Shown: positions 51,609 to 62,962 of the stretch, one piece after another
Numbering within the stretch: position 1 is the stretch's first letter
Layout: the number at the start of each line of letters is the position of its first letter
Made by a program: the position numbers and the translations under genes
Notes under the pieces: model-generated
What the model saw: the letters and a program-made list of their open reading frames with translations, nothing else
What the model was told of the DNA's origin: nothing
Database searches by the model: none
DNA from: Symbiodinium natans
Taxonomy: Eukaryota > Sar > Dinophyceae > Suessiales > Symbiodiniaceae
Assembly: GCA_905221605.1 (NCBI GenBank)
Contig: CAJNDS010000047.1
Location: 1 to 64,000, forward strand
DNA length: 64,000 nucleotides
Direction of reading: 5' to 3'

Positions 51609-54600
51609 TTAGGGGACGGGTGCCTCGTCCCCTCGCATCCCAGGTGGGACCTGCTCTTTTTTCTTGCTGTCCACACCCCGCAAGAACCCTAAACCCTAAC
51701 CCCTAACCCCTAAAGAATCCTAAACCCTAACCCCTAACCCCTAACGAACCCTAAACCCTAACCCCTAACCCCTGAGCCCTAGCTTACTGGCTAGGGTCTG
51801 GCCTTGTGAGAAGAGAAGTTGATTAAGAAAACATTAGACTCTGGCTGGCGCAGAAAATTACTTGAGACTCTCGCCGAAAAGAACATCCTATGTTGTTGTT
51901 CGCTTTGTTTGCAAGCAAACATAAATGTCTTGCAAAAACTCCACCCAAACCCTGAGCCCTAAACCCCACCTCCCCTGTGTCACTGCGCCCGGAAGATTCT
52001 TATGTGGAAGTCCTCAACGTTAGGATGATTTAGGATTTAAGGTTTAGGGATTCGGTTTTGGGGCTTAGGGTTTAGGGTTCAGGCATGCTTCGCGAAGGGT
52101 CTCAGGGCCAGGAGCTTGGCCAGGTATATCTTCCAAGTAGTCCAAAACTGGCAAGCAATGGAGGTTAGGGTTTAAGGTTTACTGTTTAGGGTTTCGGGCT
52201 CTGAGTTCATCCAAACTGGTCCCCCGTAGGGCCATTGGTGTCTAGGGCGGCGTCGTTGACTGACTCATTTGGCTCTTCCCCCAAGAATATAATGTGCCGA
52301 AGTGAAACCGTCTTCAACCAAGATAAGGGACAGATATTGGGATGTTCCCCCTTATACTAACAGTCCTTAAGAGGGATTATAGTCAGGGGGTACTATAACC
52401 CCCATTAAGGACTGCTAGTAGAAGGAGGAACATCCCAAGACAAATATCCGAAAAGGGCTACCCTAAACCCTGAACCCTCTCAAACGACAATACCAATCCT
52501 ACCGAGTGAAAAGCCTCATCGGATGATGTCAGGGCCGTATCTTGCCTTGGGGGCGAACGAGGGGCTAGTATAGCTGCCCAAAACGCTCATACTGCCGAAT
52601 CAATCCCTAAACCCTAAACCCTAAAACCCTAAACCCTAAAACGCTAAAACCCTAAAACCCTAAAACCCTAAAACCCTGAACCCTAAACCCTGGGCATTGC
52701 TTGGGATGACCCCCCCCCCCCCCCACCTAAATTGCAGTCAAGGTGCCAAGCTTCGGAGGAAGCCGATGACCAGGTTCTGACGGGGCTTCGACGCCCTAAA
52801 CCCTATGCCCGAAACCCCACACCCTAACCCTAAACCCCGAACCCTAAACCCTGAATAAATCCCACACCCGAAGCCCCAAACCCTAATCCCTAAACCCGAC
52901 ACCACCCCGAGAGCCTAAACCCCTATGCGGCCTCTGGGTCTGTTGGGCGTTTGGGTTTAGGGTTTAGGGTTTAGGGTTTAGCTTTGGGGAGTTTCTGGCA
53001 GGCCCCCGGCTCATTTGTAACTGGCAGATAACGCTGCAATCGAGGGGCTTTTCGGTTTTCGTGCTTAGGGTTGGGATGCTCCCCCTTTTACCCCAAACCC
53101 CAAACCCCAAACCCCAAACCCTAAACCCTAAACCCTAAACCCTAAACCCTAAACCCTAGCAGTCCTTTATAACTAGGGGGTTATAAGAGGGGGCACTAGA
53201 ATCCCCATTATTCGTATAAGGGGTACCATCCCCAAGCTTCGGGTTTTCAAGTTGAGGTCTGGGCTTGGGTTGTGTAGGGTAAGAAAATTAGGTGCAAGCG
53301 CTGAGGGTTTGGGGTTCTGTCCTGAAGAGCAAAACCTTGTGCAGCCGGAACGCTGTTTAAGGTTTAGGGTATGGGGTTGTAGGGTTTGGGGTTTGGGGTT
53401 TGGGGTTTAGAGTTTAGAGTTTGGGTTTCAGGCGGGGGGGGGGGTTTAGCGCTTGGGGTTTGGGGGTGAATATAGGGATTTGGGGTTTGAAACCCTAAAC
53501 CCTAAACCCTAAACTCTAAACCCTAAACCCTAAACCCTAAACCCATCAGGCCCAGGGTTCATTCCTTTCAGGTTCCAATCCCCTTTGACTGCCCCGGGGT
53601 TGCCGGCCTGGCAGAAGTGATGTTCAGACCCTAAACCCTGGACCCTAAACCCAAAAAACTCCAAACTCCAAACCCTAAACCCTAAACCCTAAACTCTAAA
53701 CCCCAAACCCTAAACCCTAAACCTTGCGGAGCTGGACCTGCCATTCGTGTATCGTCGCGGCGCAGCGGAGCGTCCTCGTTTCGCCTGTCGTTTCTGCTTA
53801 GGGTCTTAGGGTTTCACGGTTTAGGATTTTAGGGTTAGAGGGGAAGGGTTTTAGGGTGTAGGGTTTAGAACTTCAGTGGGTCAGGGGTTGAGGGTGATGT
53901 CATCCGAGCTTGAAGCAAAAAGTTGGCAGAGTGTCTTGGCAAGCGAGTTGGGGGAATTAAGCCTAAACCCTAAACCCTAAACCCCAAAAGCGTACAACCC
54001 CCAAACCCTGAACCCTAAACCCTAAACGCTAAACCCTAAACCCCAAACTACGACTGAATCAGAGAAACATCCAGCAGGCGTTACTGCCAGCAGCTGGTTC
54101 CGTCTGGAGGTTCTCCAGTTCTGGGTGGGCTGAGGTTTAGGGTTTAGGATTTAGGGTTTAGGGTTTGGGGTTGAGGGTTTGGGAGTAGGGTTTGGGGTGT
54201 AGGCTCAGGGCTTAAGGACTTATAGGTCTTAAGCTCAATCAGCCAAGAGTCGTGTGTGGCCGCAGGATGTCTTGAGATTGTCCCTGAGGCCGTCCCAATC
54301 CTGACAGGGTGCACCTACCTCTTAGGGTTTAGGGTTTAGGGTTGCCTTAGGTCTACTAAACCCAGAGTAACCTAGCAACAAAAAAGGGTGCACTTCTTGT
54401 GATAAGGGAACCTAAAGCCCTCAAAAAGGGGAATCAAGGCCTAAGCTGGTCTAAAGCCTAAACCCTAAACCCTAAACCCTAAACCCTAAACCCTAAAGGG
54501 CTTTGGTACTTGGGCTTAGGATTTTCGACTCTGCGAACGCCGTAAGCCAAAAAGCCCTCAAGCCCCAGAGCCGCCCCAGAAGCCCCAAAGCCGCCCCAAA

Positions 54601-54782
54601 TCCCTCATACCCCAAACCCTAAATAAACCCTAAACCCTAAATAAACCCTAAACCCTAAACCCTAAACCCTAAACCCTAAACCCTAAACCCTAAATCAAGC
54701 CCAGCTTCAAGGACAGGCAAGTCCACGTTGACGCAGTCATGGTTGGGAAAAGGCTCCTGGCTGCCTAGGGAGCGGCTTTCTG
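51609..54782 (-). CDS. Unrecognised gene, 3' part (seven exons)
   Basis: Exons: 54706-54782 (FPNHDCVNVDLPVLE), 54244-54300 (DWDGLRDNLKTSCGHTRLL), 53723-53784 (IHEWQVQLRK), 53565-53607 (AGNPGAVKGDWNLK), 52212-52274 (PNESVNDAALDTNGPTGDQF), 52089-52147 (LDYLEDIPGQAPGPETLRE), 51609-51662 (VPPGMRGDEAPVP, stop TAA). Phases close except between 54244 and 53784, where a further exon near 54,060-54,140 (NWRTSRRNQLLAVTP) would fit. Several donors would be GC or GA. The family is not recognised. Plus-strand readings of 53565-53607 and 53723-53784 are also open and phase-compatible; minus is preferred from the neighbours. Confidence 0.4.
52337..52438. mobile_element. Foldback element, family M1 (best-preserved copy)
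   Basis: Arms TTGGGATGTTCCCCCTTATA and GTAGAAGGAGGAACATCCCAA, with AACAGTCCTTAA opposite TTAAGGACTGC: nearly 35 bp of inverted repeat in a 102-bp element. Confidence 0.75.
53071..53235. mobile_element. Family M1 foldback element split by a telomere-like array
   Basis: The left arm TTGGGATGCTCCCCCTTTTA is interrupted at about 53,090 by some 70 bp of CCCCAAA/CCCTAAA repeats. The arm resumes at about 53,158 with CAGTCCTTTATAA, and the right arm ends ATAAGGGGTACCATCCCCAA. The repeats were therefore gained after the element inserted. Confidence 0.7.
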
Positions 54783-54795
54783 CTGAGATTGTAGG

Positions 54796-54920
54796 GTTTA
54801 GGGTTTAGGGTTAGGGTTTAGGGTTTAGGGTTTAGGGTTTAGGGTTTAGGGTTTAGGGTTTAGGGTTTAGGGTTTAGGGTTTAGGGTTTAGGGTTTAGGG
54901 TTTAGGGTTTAGGGTTTAGG
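54796..54920. repeat. TTTAGGG array
   Basis: About 17 units on the plus strand, immediately right of exon 54706-54782. A second array of about 13 units lies at 55071-55160. Confidence 0.9.
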
Positions 54921-55650
54921 GGTACAAGACTTTGGGGGGTTTCAGGGTTTGAGGGTCTGAGGGTTTGCAACTCAAGGGCCTTGAGGGCGTAGGGGGGGCT
55001 TTGGGAATAACAGGCTTTGTGCATTCTCGGCATCTCGGGTGTGTTGAAAGCTATCTAGAGGGCTTAGGGCTTAGGGTTTAGGGTTTAGGGTTTAGGGTTT
55101 AGGGTTTAGGGTTTAGGGTTTAGGGTTTAGGGTTTAGGGTTTAGGGTTTAGGGTTTAGGGCTTAGGGTGGAGGATTTCAAACAGCAAAAGCTTCAAGTTT
55201 CGGATCGTTGCTTTTTGTTGAGGTCACAGGCGAAGGGGACCCCGCCCCCCAATTGGCTTAGGGTTTAGGGCCCCCCGGTGCTCTGTACACCCTACGCTGT
55301 TCTCGAAAAGCTGAAGCCAGCCCACCCTCTACCGCACCAACCACAGCACCTTAAACCCCGCACCGCGCAAGCCCGCACAACTCTATAGGGTTGGTTACGT
55401 TATAGGGCAACCTTGAACCAACACAAAGGGCAAAAGGGTACCACTTGGCTACCACGGGTTTAGAGGGATAAAGTTGAAACTTTCGACCCTGAACTTTCAA
55501 ACCCTCACGGGGTTTCACGGTTTAGGGTTTAGAATCGAGGGGATATGATTAGGGAGACCCTTGGGGATATAGACCCTCTGAATAAGGTCCCTGTTTAAGA
55601 GAGCCAGAAGAGGGTCAAGAAGGGTTCCCGTTTAAGGGTCCCCCTTATCT

Positions 55651-55760
55651 AGGCTGCCCAGTAACCTAGGCTTAAAAAGGGTGCCCTTTTTGGCTTAAAG
55701 GGGTTTATAAAGGAACCTAAACCCCCCAAAAAGGGAATAAGGGTACTACTGGGCATCCTA
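55651..55760. mobile_element. Inverted-repeat element, family M3
   Basis: Ends AGGCTGCCCAGTAACC and GGTACTACTGGGCATCCT. Very close to the copy at 26096. A shorter relative lies at about 55,388-55,463. Confidence 0.65.
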
Positions 55761-55910
55761 GTTATCCTACCCAGGAGAATCAGGGTTTAGGGTTTTGAGG
55801 TTAGAGTGCACATCTAGGGGGCGTGGGGGGCCGCTTTTCCTTAGAGTTAGATTGTTCTCTTTTAGGCTTGAGAGCTCTGCCTTCCCGTCAGCCCTAAGCC
55901 CTGGAGCCTA

Positions 55911-56012
55911 AACCCTAAACCCTAAACCCTAAACCCTAAACCCTAAACCCTAAACCCTAAACCCTAAACCCTAAACCCTAAACCCTAAACCCTAAACCCT
56001 AAACCCTAAACT
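55911..56012. repeat. CCCTAAA array
   Basis: About 14 units. A long stretch of variant units (CCCTGAA, CCCTTAA, CCCCAAA) follows at 56170-56415. Confidence 0.9.
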
Positions 56013-56435
56013 CCCCGAACAAAAGGGGGCTTCTTGTTGGAGGTGTTGGAGGCCTGTGAGATCCAAGAAGATTCGGTCATAAACCCCAAACCCGAAACCC
56101 TTGACCTTAAACCCTGGATGCTAAACCTGATCCAAAAACGGCCACAGCCGGGAGGAGCCAAAAACCCCTAAACCCTAAACTTAAACCCTGAACCCTAATC
56201 CCCAAACCCTAAACCCTAAACCCTGAACCCTAATCCCCAAACCCTAAACACTAAACCCTGTAAACCCTGAACCCTAAACCCTTAACCCTAAACCCCAAAC
56301 CCTTAACCCTAAACCCTGAACCCTAAACCCTAAACCCTTAACCCTTAACCCTAAACCCTTAACCCTAAACCCCAAACCCTAAACCCTAAACTCTAAACCC
56401 TTAACCCTAAAACCCTGAAGTCCCAATGTTGGGAC

Positions 56436-56491
56436 CCAGATGGAGCTCGGCTGCTGTTGCCCGGCCAGTCGCTCCAGATGGCGGCCAACTC
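56436..56491 (-). CDS. Isolated exon, unrecognised gene
   Basis: ELAAIWSDWPGNSSRAPS lies between TTTTCGAG|GAG and TCTGG|GTCCC. It sits between a CCCTAAA array on the left and a TTTAGGG array on the right, the usual setting of exons in this window. No phase link to neighbours was found. Confidence 0.4.
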
Positions 56492-56574
56492 CTCGAAAAG
56501 GGGGGTAGGGTTTAGGGTTTAGGGTTTAGGGTTTAGGGTTTAGGGTTTGGGGTTTAGGGTTTAGGGTTTAGGGT

Positions 56575-56606
<32 letters not shown>

Positions 56607-56856
56607 GGTTTAGGGTTTAGGGTTTGGGGTTTGGGGTTTGGGGTTTGGGGTTTGGGGTTTGGGGTTTAGGGCTTCCATCAAGGTATTGAGGGCTTTAAGG
56701 GTTTTTGAGGGTTTGGGGTTTAGGGTTAGGGGTTTAAGCTTAAGAGTTTAAGGGTTGAGGGTATTAGCGCATTAGGGTTTTGGGGGTTGACGGGCTGTAG
56801 GACGATTTTCGGGTTCTGGGAAGCGTTTCACAAACATGAACCACCCGAAGTGACAC

Positions 56857-56898
56857 CAAGCTGGAAAACTCCGTCTGTCAGCCCGGAATCCAACATGC
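56857..56898 (-). CDS. Isolated exon next to a duplicated splice site
   Basis: MLDSGLTDGVFQL lies between CCAAG|GC and CTTG|GTGTCAC. The acceptor-proximal 12 bp (56892-56903) is repeated at 56976-56987, on the far side of the telomere-like array that forms the upstream intron. The plus strand is also open (KLENSVCQPGIQHA). Confidence 0.38.
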
Positions 56899-57338
56899 CT
56901 TGGTTTAGGATTTAGGGTTTAGGGTTTAGGGTTTAGGGTTCAGGGTTTAGGGTTTAGGGTTTAGGGTTTAGGGCTAACATGCCTTGGGTGCAGGCTTATG
57001 GCTTTATAGAGTTCAAGGTTAGGGTTTAGCGTTTAGGGTATACCGATTGGGCTTCAGCTTTAAGGTTTCAGGCTTAGACAGAACAGCACGGGCATACAAT
57101 GAGTTCACTGATGCATACTCATGCTGCATACCCTCTTAGATTATGAGTTAGCATGTCATACCAGAGACCAAAAAGTTCCCAAAGTCCTCAAAGCCCCCAA
57201 AAACACCAAAGCCCTATAGACCCTAAACCCCAAACCCTACACCCTAAAACCCCAACTCCTACACCCCAAACCCCAAATACCCCATACCCTATACCCTAAA
57301 CCCCAAACCCTAAACCCTAAACCCCGCAAACCCTTAAA

Positions 57339-60300
57339 CTAGAAGGCCCGAACTCTCAAGCCGGGTTCCCCGCCAGCGTCGGTGACGAAAAGGCCCAGGC
57401 CGTCATGGCTTCAGGGTTTTAGGGTTTCGGGTTTCTGGTTAGGGTTTAGGGTTTAGGGTTTAGGGTTTAAGGGTTTAGGGTTTAGGGTTTAGGGTTTAGG
57501 GTTAGGGTTTAGGGTTTAGGGTTTAGGGCTTAGGGCTTAGGGCTTAGGGTTTCAGCGTTCTGTAGGGGATCCGAGGTATGGGCCCTTAATTGGTTTGGGT
57601 CCCTTGTTATATAGCCCTTATATACACGACATATAATAAGGGCAAATACTTCGGATCCCCATACGAGAAATGTAAGGAACCACACCAAGGACCCATGGGT
57701 CCAACCTTAGATTTTGGGGTTTTAGGGCTAAACCCTAAACCCTAAACCCTAAACCCTAAACCCTAAACCCTAAACCCTAAACCCTAAACCCTAAACCCTA
57801 AACCCTAAGCCCTTGCAGGGTGATGGGGTTCCAGTTTCTGGCGCGCCTAACCAGCCATAAAGCGTATGATCTTGGTTTTTAGGGTTCTAGGGTTTTGGGG
57901 TTCAGGGTTTTCGGGCTGGGGGTCTAGGGTTCTATGGTTTAGGCTTTAGAGTTTGGGGTTGAGGGTTTGGGGTTCAGGGTCGGGGCCCTTGTAAGCTAGG
58001 AGTAGAATGCTTGCCGAATGGAGCGGTTTTCTAAGGGAACTGACCTGAAAGGACGGAGCAACAAGGGCACAACAGGGATGCACTAGTTGTGGAGGGGTGT
58101 AGTATATAACCCTAAACGCGAAACCCTAAACCCTATACTAAACCCTAAACCCTGAGCGTTTGGGCTCGAGTCCAAGATTGTGTGTTGGGAGAGTTGGTGT
58201 TGAGCTTTCCTTCCAACACCCCCAAAAATTCTGCAGTTCTCTATTGCCTCACATTGGGATGTTCCCCAGTCCTTAATAAGGATTACGGATAATGGGAGGT
58301 ACTAGAATCCCGATTAAGGATTGTTGGCATAAGGGGCAACATCCCAAACCTCAGTTCAAGAAGACAAAAAAATGCATTGACATCAACCCCCCCCCTCCCC
58401 TTTCGGGTTTAGAACTTAGGGAGGGCGCTGGCACCTCTGGGTAAGCATTCGTCAGCAGCCACCCTAAACCCCCCTCGGCTTCAAAACCCTCAACAACTCT
58501 TTAGCCCTAAGCCCTGAACCAAACACCCCCCAGCCCTAAACCCTAAACCCTAAACCCCTAAACCCCTAAACCCCTAAACCCCTAAACCCTAAACCCTAAA
58601 CCCTACATGCTGCCTCAGAGACTTGTTTGGGGGGGGAGGTGTCCTGCTGACAGACAAAGCAGCTCAGTGTTGGAGACTTTCGAGCGCTCGTCGCACGGTC
58701 GATGTGTTGGGAATGCGGTTTGGGGTCCGGTGCTGAGTTTTTTTGGGTTTAGGGTTTAGGGTTTAGGGTTTGGGGTTTAGGGCATAGGATTTAGGGTTGC
58801 AGGCTTGGGGTTTAGGGATTCGTGTGGAGGGCTGAAGGGTGTAGGGTTCAAGGTTTCACAAGTTCGACACTTCATCGCTCAGATTGAGACAATGGGCCCT
58901 CTATGAACCTTGAACTCTTTGCCCCTCAACCAACCTTTCACCTTCCTCAATCCCCACGTCCCAAACCCTAAACCCTAAACCCTAAACCCTAAACCCCATG
59001 GCCCCTTGAACCTTTTGGTCATTAGCGCATCTGCCACTGTCAAGGCGGCGCGAAGCAAATCGGGGCGCAGGCTGCGCAGGCGAAGGTGTGGAGATTGAGT
59101 CGGTTTAGGGTTTAGGGTTTAGGGTTTAGGGTTTTGGGCTCAAGGGGGGTTTGGGGTTTAGGGGGTCCAGGGATTGGGGGGTTCAGGGTGTAGGGCTCGA
59201 GGGGTTTAGGGTTTAGGGTTGAGGGTTGAGGGTTGAGGGAAATACGGTTGAGGCGAAAACTTTTCTACCCAATCCGCAAGACCACTGAGGCAGCCCGATT
59301 CGAGTAGGAGGACCCTGAAACCCCAAACCCTAAACCCTGAACCCTAAACCCTAAACCCTAAACCCTAAACCCTAACCCTAAACCCTACACCCTAAACCCT
59401 AAACCCTAAACCTAACCCCAAACCCCAAACCCTAAACCCTAAACCCTAAACCCTAATCCAAGACCCCGACTCCTCCACCTTGCACAGCAGCAGTCGGTAT
59501 TTTCCCTCTGGGAGACAGTCCTCTAACTTGCCGCGAGGTTTAGGGTTTAGGGTTTAGGGTGTACAGTATCAAGGGAACCTCTTAGGGGTACGTCCTTGGG
59601 GGGGCACGAGTCTTAATCCCATGAGCGGTTGGGTTTGGGGCTTTGAAGGGTTTCGGGCTTTAGGAGGGTTGGCAAACCCTAAACCCTAACCCCAAACCCC
59701 AAACCCCAAACCCCAAACCCTAACCCTAAACCCTAAACTCTAAACCCCAAATACAAAAGGCAGCCTTTGGGCCGAATGGAACTAGCAACGCTTGACTATT
59801 CGACACAGGGGCCACCGAGCCTCAAAGTGCCTTCGGATCCCCTGGCGGGATGCTGGCTTTGTTTCGGGTCTCCCAAAAGCCCGAAACCCGAAGCCTTAAA
59901 CCCTACAGAGGGGAAACATTAATACACACATGTCCCAAGACTCTAGAGGAGCAAGTGAGAAGACATCTTCCTAGTGAGATGAGACGCCTGGGCTTCTCTC
60001 ACTGCCGGCGGAGAGGTGATCAAAGCAGACCTGCCAGTCAAGCGCCCTGCACCCTAACAGCCCTAAAGCCCTAGACTTACAGGGTTTAGGGTTTGCGGTG
60101 TAGGGTGTAGGGTTCAGGCCCTGACTTTTAACCTCAATCCCTCCCACAATCCACGGCCAGCCACACATGCTTGCGAAGCAGGATGGACCCTACTTGCCTC
60201 AAGCCGCAGCATCTCCCTGTCATACTCGGACCCCTACTAAGGATGTATGCCTAGGAGGTTTCCCTGAATATAGTCCTACTATGGCCGAAATATGTCCGTT

Positions 60301-60678
60301 AGAGGATCTTGAAAAAAGGTCCCCCCCCAACTTTCGGAGAACAAGGGAGAATCCCATGAATGCCGCAGCATGCTAAGCACCGGGAGGCCCAAGAACCCGA
60401 GAAACAGAAGTCTCCTGCCAAACGGAGCTGACATATCGCCCCTACGAATGCCCTTCTCAGCATCTCTGGCCAAACCCCTAAACCCCCTAAACCCCCTAAA
60501 GCCCCCGAAACCCCCCTAAGCCCCAAACCCTAAACCCTTAACCCTAAACCCTAAACCCTAAACCCTTAACCCTACACCCTAAACCCCAAACCCTGAACCC
60601 TAAACCTTCGCCCCTGATGAAAGATGCCAGGCTCTCACTCCCGTTGGCCGGCGCTCTGTCGTCCATCTCCAGGGGGGC
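57339..60678 (-). CDS. Unrecognised gene, 3' part (five exons)
   Basis: Exons: 60610-60678 (EMDDRAPANGSESLASFIRG), 59471-59520 (DCLPEGKYRLLLCKVE), 59261-59314 (VLLLESGCLSGLADWVE), 59012-59071 (LRPDLLRAALTVADALMTK), 57339-57408 (HDGLGLFVTDAGGEPGLRV, stop TAG). The chosen splice sites close in phase, but some ends have alternatives: 60610 uses a GA donor and GT is one phase off. Introns carry telomere-like arrays and two inverted-repeat elements. The family is not recognised. Confidence 0.4.
57570..57656. mobile_element. Inverted-repeat element
   Basis: Ends GGGATCCGAGGTATGGGCCC and GGGCAAATACTTCGGATCCC are inverted. The centre is TATA-rich. Distant relatives with GTAGTTACATG...GGGCCCTT lie at about 5,425, 46,300 and 62,460. 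Confidence 0.5.
58254..58347. mobile_element. Foldback element, family M1 (left arm shortened)
   Basis: TTGGGATGTTCCCC is followed directly by AGTCCTTAAT, so the CTTATACTAAC part is missing. The right arm reads TTAAGGATTGTTGGCATAAG, then GGGCAACATCCCAA. Confidence 0.65.
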
Positions 60679-60734
60679 CTACCCAGGGTTTGTGGTTCAG
60701 AGTGTAAGGTTTAGGGTTTAGGGTTTAGGGTTTA

Positions 60735-62796
60735 GGGTTTAGGGTTTAGGGTTTAGGGTTGAATTAGAGTGCAGGGTTTGGGGTGCGGGGTTTAACTGAG
60801 CAAATAATAGCAATTCACAGGTCGTTCCTCGCATCTAATCTTTCACAGCAACAGATACTCTCTTGTTGACGTTGCACTTCGCTTTACCTCGTACTTCGGA
60901 TTCTGGCTAAACCCTAAACCCTAAACCCTAAACCCTGTGCTTCAGTTCTCCTGGCCTCGCTTGAGTTCCGTAAGTCTTAAACCCGAAACTCGCAAAAGGA
61001 TGCAAGGACTGGCTTAGGGTTTCGGAATTAGGGTTTGGGGATAAGGGTTTGCGGAAATGGAAGTCATCGACTTGGGTGGGGGGGGGGGGGGGGTAGCCCT
61101 AAGTATTAAACCCAAACTACCCCCTGCACCCTCAGACTCTCAACGGCACGCCCTTGAAGCTCAGTGACCTGAGGGCGTAAAACAACTTAACCACCCAAAC
61201 CGCAAAAGGGAGTCAGGGCTACTCACAAGATAGGGTTTCGGGTTTCGCGTTTAGGGTTTTATTCTTTTCGTAGGGCGCACTTACAAGGACGTAGTGCTAT
61301 AGAATGACCTGCGGCACGGCTAACCACACCGTTTACGAAGTACCCTCAAACCATTCTATCAACATCATCATGAGCAACCCTGCAGCCTAGCATTTCGGGC
61401 TAAGGTCAGGGTCTAGGGGCAACTACAAGTCTGAAGTCTGGGTCCTCGAATCTACGGTGTTCTGAAGAACCCCCCCCAAAAAACAAAATCATCCTGTATT
61501 GCCTTTATAAGGAAGAGTATATGCTGTTTGTTTTTTTTTTTTTGGGGGGGGGGGGGGGGGGCGGGGGGGGGGGGGGGGGGTTCTTAAGCAAGTAGTAGCT
61601 TAGGGTAGGGAAGCTAAACCCCCTGCAAAAACAAAAACGGGAATAAGGGCATTTAGGGCCCCCTAGTCTACTATTTACTTAAGAACCCCCCCCACCCCCA
61701 AAAAAAAGACAATCCCTATATTGCCATTACTAGGAAGACATTTTTCTTTGGTTGATATTTGGGGTTCTTCAGCAAATAGTAGTAATCGTTCAGAAGCCCG
61801 TTATTTGGGCCGGGCCGCCTGTGCCAAGGATGGCGAAGTTGGAAGTCGGAGCTCGTTCAGTTGAATTTTACAGCCTGAGAGATTCATCCCAAGACGGCTT
61901 AGGGTTTTAGGGTTTAGGTTTTAGGGTTTAGGCTTTAGGGTTTAGGGCTTCGGAGTTTAGGACTTAGGGCTTCTTTTGTTTGTTGGGGAGGGGGGGGGGG
62001 CCCTCAGCATGGTAGTTATCAGGGCCCTTCGAGCGGGGAGGGGGGGGGGTTTGAGGGTTTCGAGCGTGTACGGTTTCCGGTGGGGCAAAAGGCGTGTGTA
62101 GGGTTTGCAGTTGCGCCCCAAAACCCTACCTCAACCAACAAGACACCAAAAGCCACCGCACACCCTTGACCCCGAACAAGACACCCTAACCCTGGATCCC
62201 AACACCGCAACGGCTAGTGGAGAGAAAAAGAAGATGCAAGCCCGAAGCCCTAAAACCCTAACACCCTAAAACCCTAACACCCTAAAACCCTAAACCCTAA
62301 ACCCTAAACCCTAAAACCCTAAAACCCTAAACCCTAAACCCTCAGACCCTAAAAGCTCCTCAGGATGCGTTGCGGAGTTCACTTCATGGTTCTGATGTGG
62401 GGAATGGCGGGGATTTGGTGCTACAACTATGAGGTACCTTTATACCCTCATTCCCTACTAAGGGTAGTTACATGGGCCCTTGGTATGAACCCTTAAAAGG
62501 ATACCCAGTTCAGACCCCTTATGCACACAAGCTTCCTACCATTTCACCAGGTTTCTAGCATTTCACAGGCGACAAGGACATCAGTCCATAGTGGAAGCGT
62601 TGAATGCTCTAACCCAACACAGGAAAAGCACGGTGCAAGAACATATTGAACACATTGCGTGATGTGGACAACCGCCTGCGCTTGTCATTTGTGGCGGCCA
62701 AATCTCGCTTCTAATACCATTAAAGGAGGTAAGGGACCATATTATGGGCCTGTGCAACTAGCCTCATTCTCTACTGCGATCCAGTAGGTAGAGGGC
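60735..62796. other. Stretch with repeats and no firm gene
   Basis: Contains short telomere-like runs, G/C homopolymers (61078-61092, 61543-61580, 61989-61999, 62039-62050), the M4 element and a family member of the GTAGTTACATG type at 62,460-62,770. Weak exon-like islands occur at about 61,800-61,870 and 62,367-62,420; strand and splice sites could not be settled. Confidence 0.45.
61579..61692. mobile_element. Inverted-repeat element, family M4
   Basis: Arms GGTTCTTAAGCAAGTAGTAG and CTACTATTTACTTAAGAACC. The left flank is a long G run (61543-61580) and the right flank a C/A run. A half copy (GGTTCTTCAGCAAATAGTAG) follows at about 61,763. Confidence 0.65.
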
Positions 62797-62887
62797 CCTA
62801 AACCCTAAACCCTAAACCCTAAACCCTAAACCCTAAACCCTAAACCCTAAACCCTAAACCCTAAACCCTAAACCCTAAACCCTAAAG
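62797..62887. repeat. CCCTAAA array
   Basis: About 13 units, left of exon 62920-62962. Confidence 0.9.
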
Positions 62888-62919
62888 GGAATCCCTTTTC
62901 AAACGCTTCAACCTCGAAC

Positions 62920-62962
62920 TGAGCCCAAGACGACCTTCTCGTGCATCAGGCTCGCGCCGTAC
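62920..62962 (-). CDS. Isolated exon, unrecognised gene
   Basis: The island reads YGASLMHEKVVLGS after AGAG|G and before TCA|GTTCGAGG. The frame extends upstream as MKEER, so the true start may lie further right. It is bordered on the left by an 85-bp CCCTAAA array. Confidence 0.4.

Noticed and set aside
53565-53784. Plus-strand exon pair (VPIPFDCPGVAGLAE / LDLPFVYRRGAAERP)
   Set aside because: Open and phase-compatible with good splice sites, but the minus reading is equally good and joins a longer minus chain (NLK|EPNESVND). Kept only as a caveat on strand.
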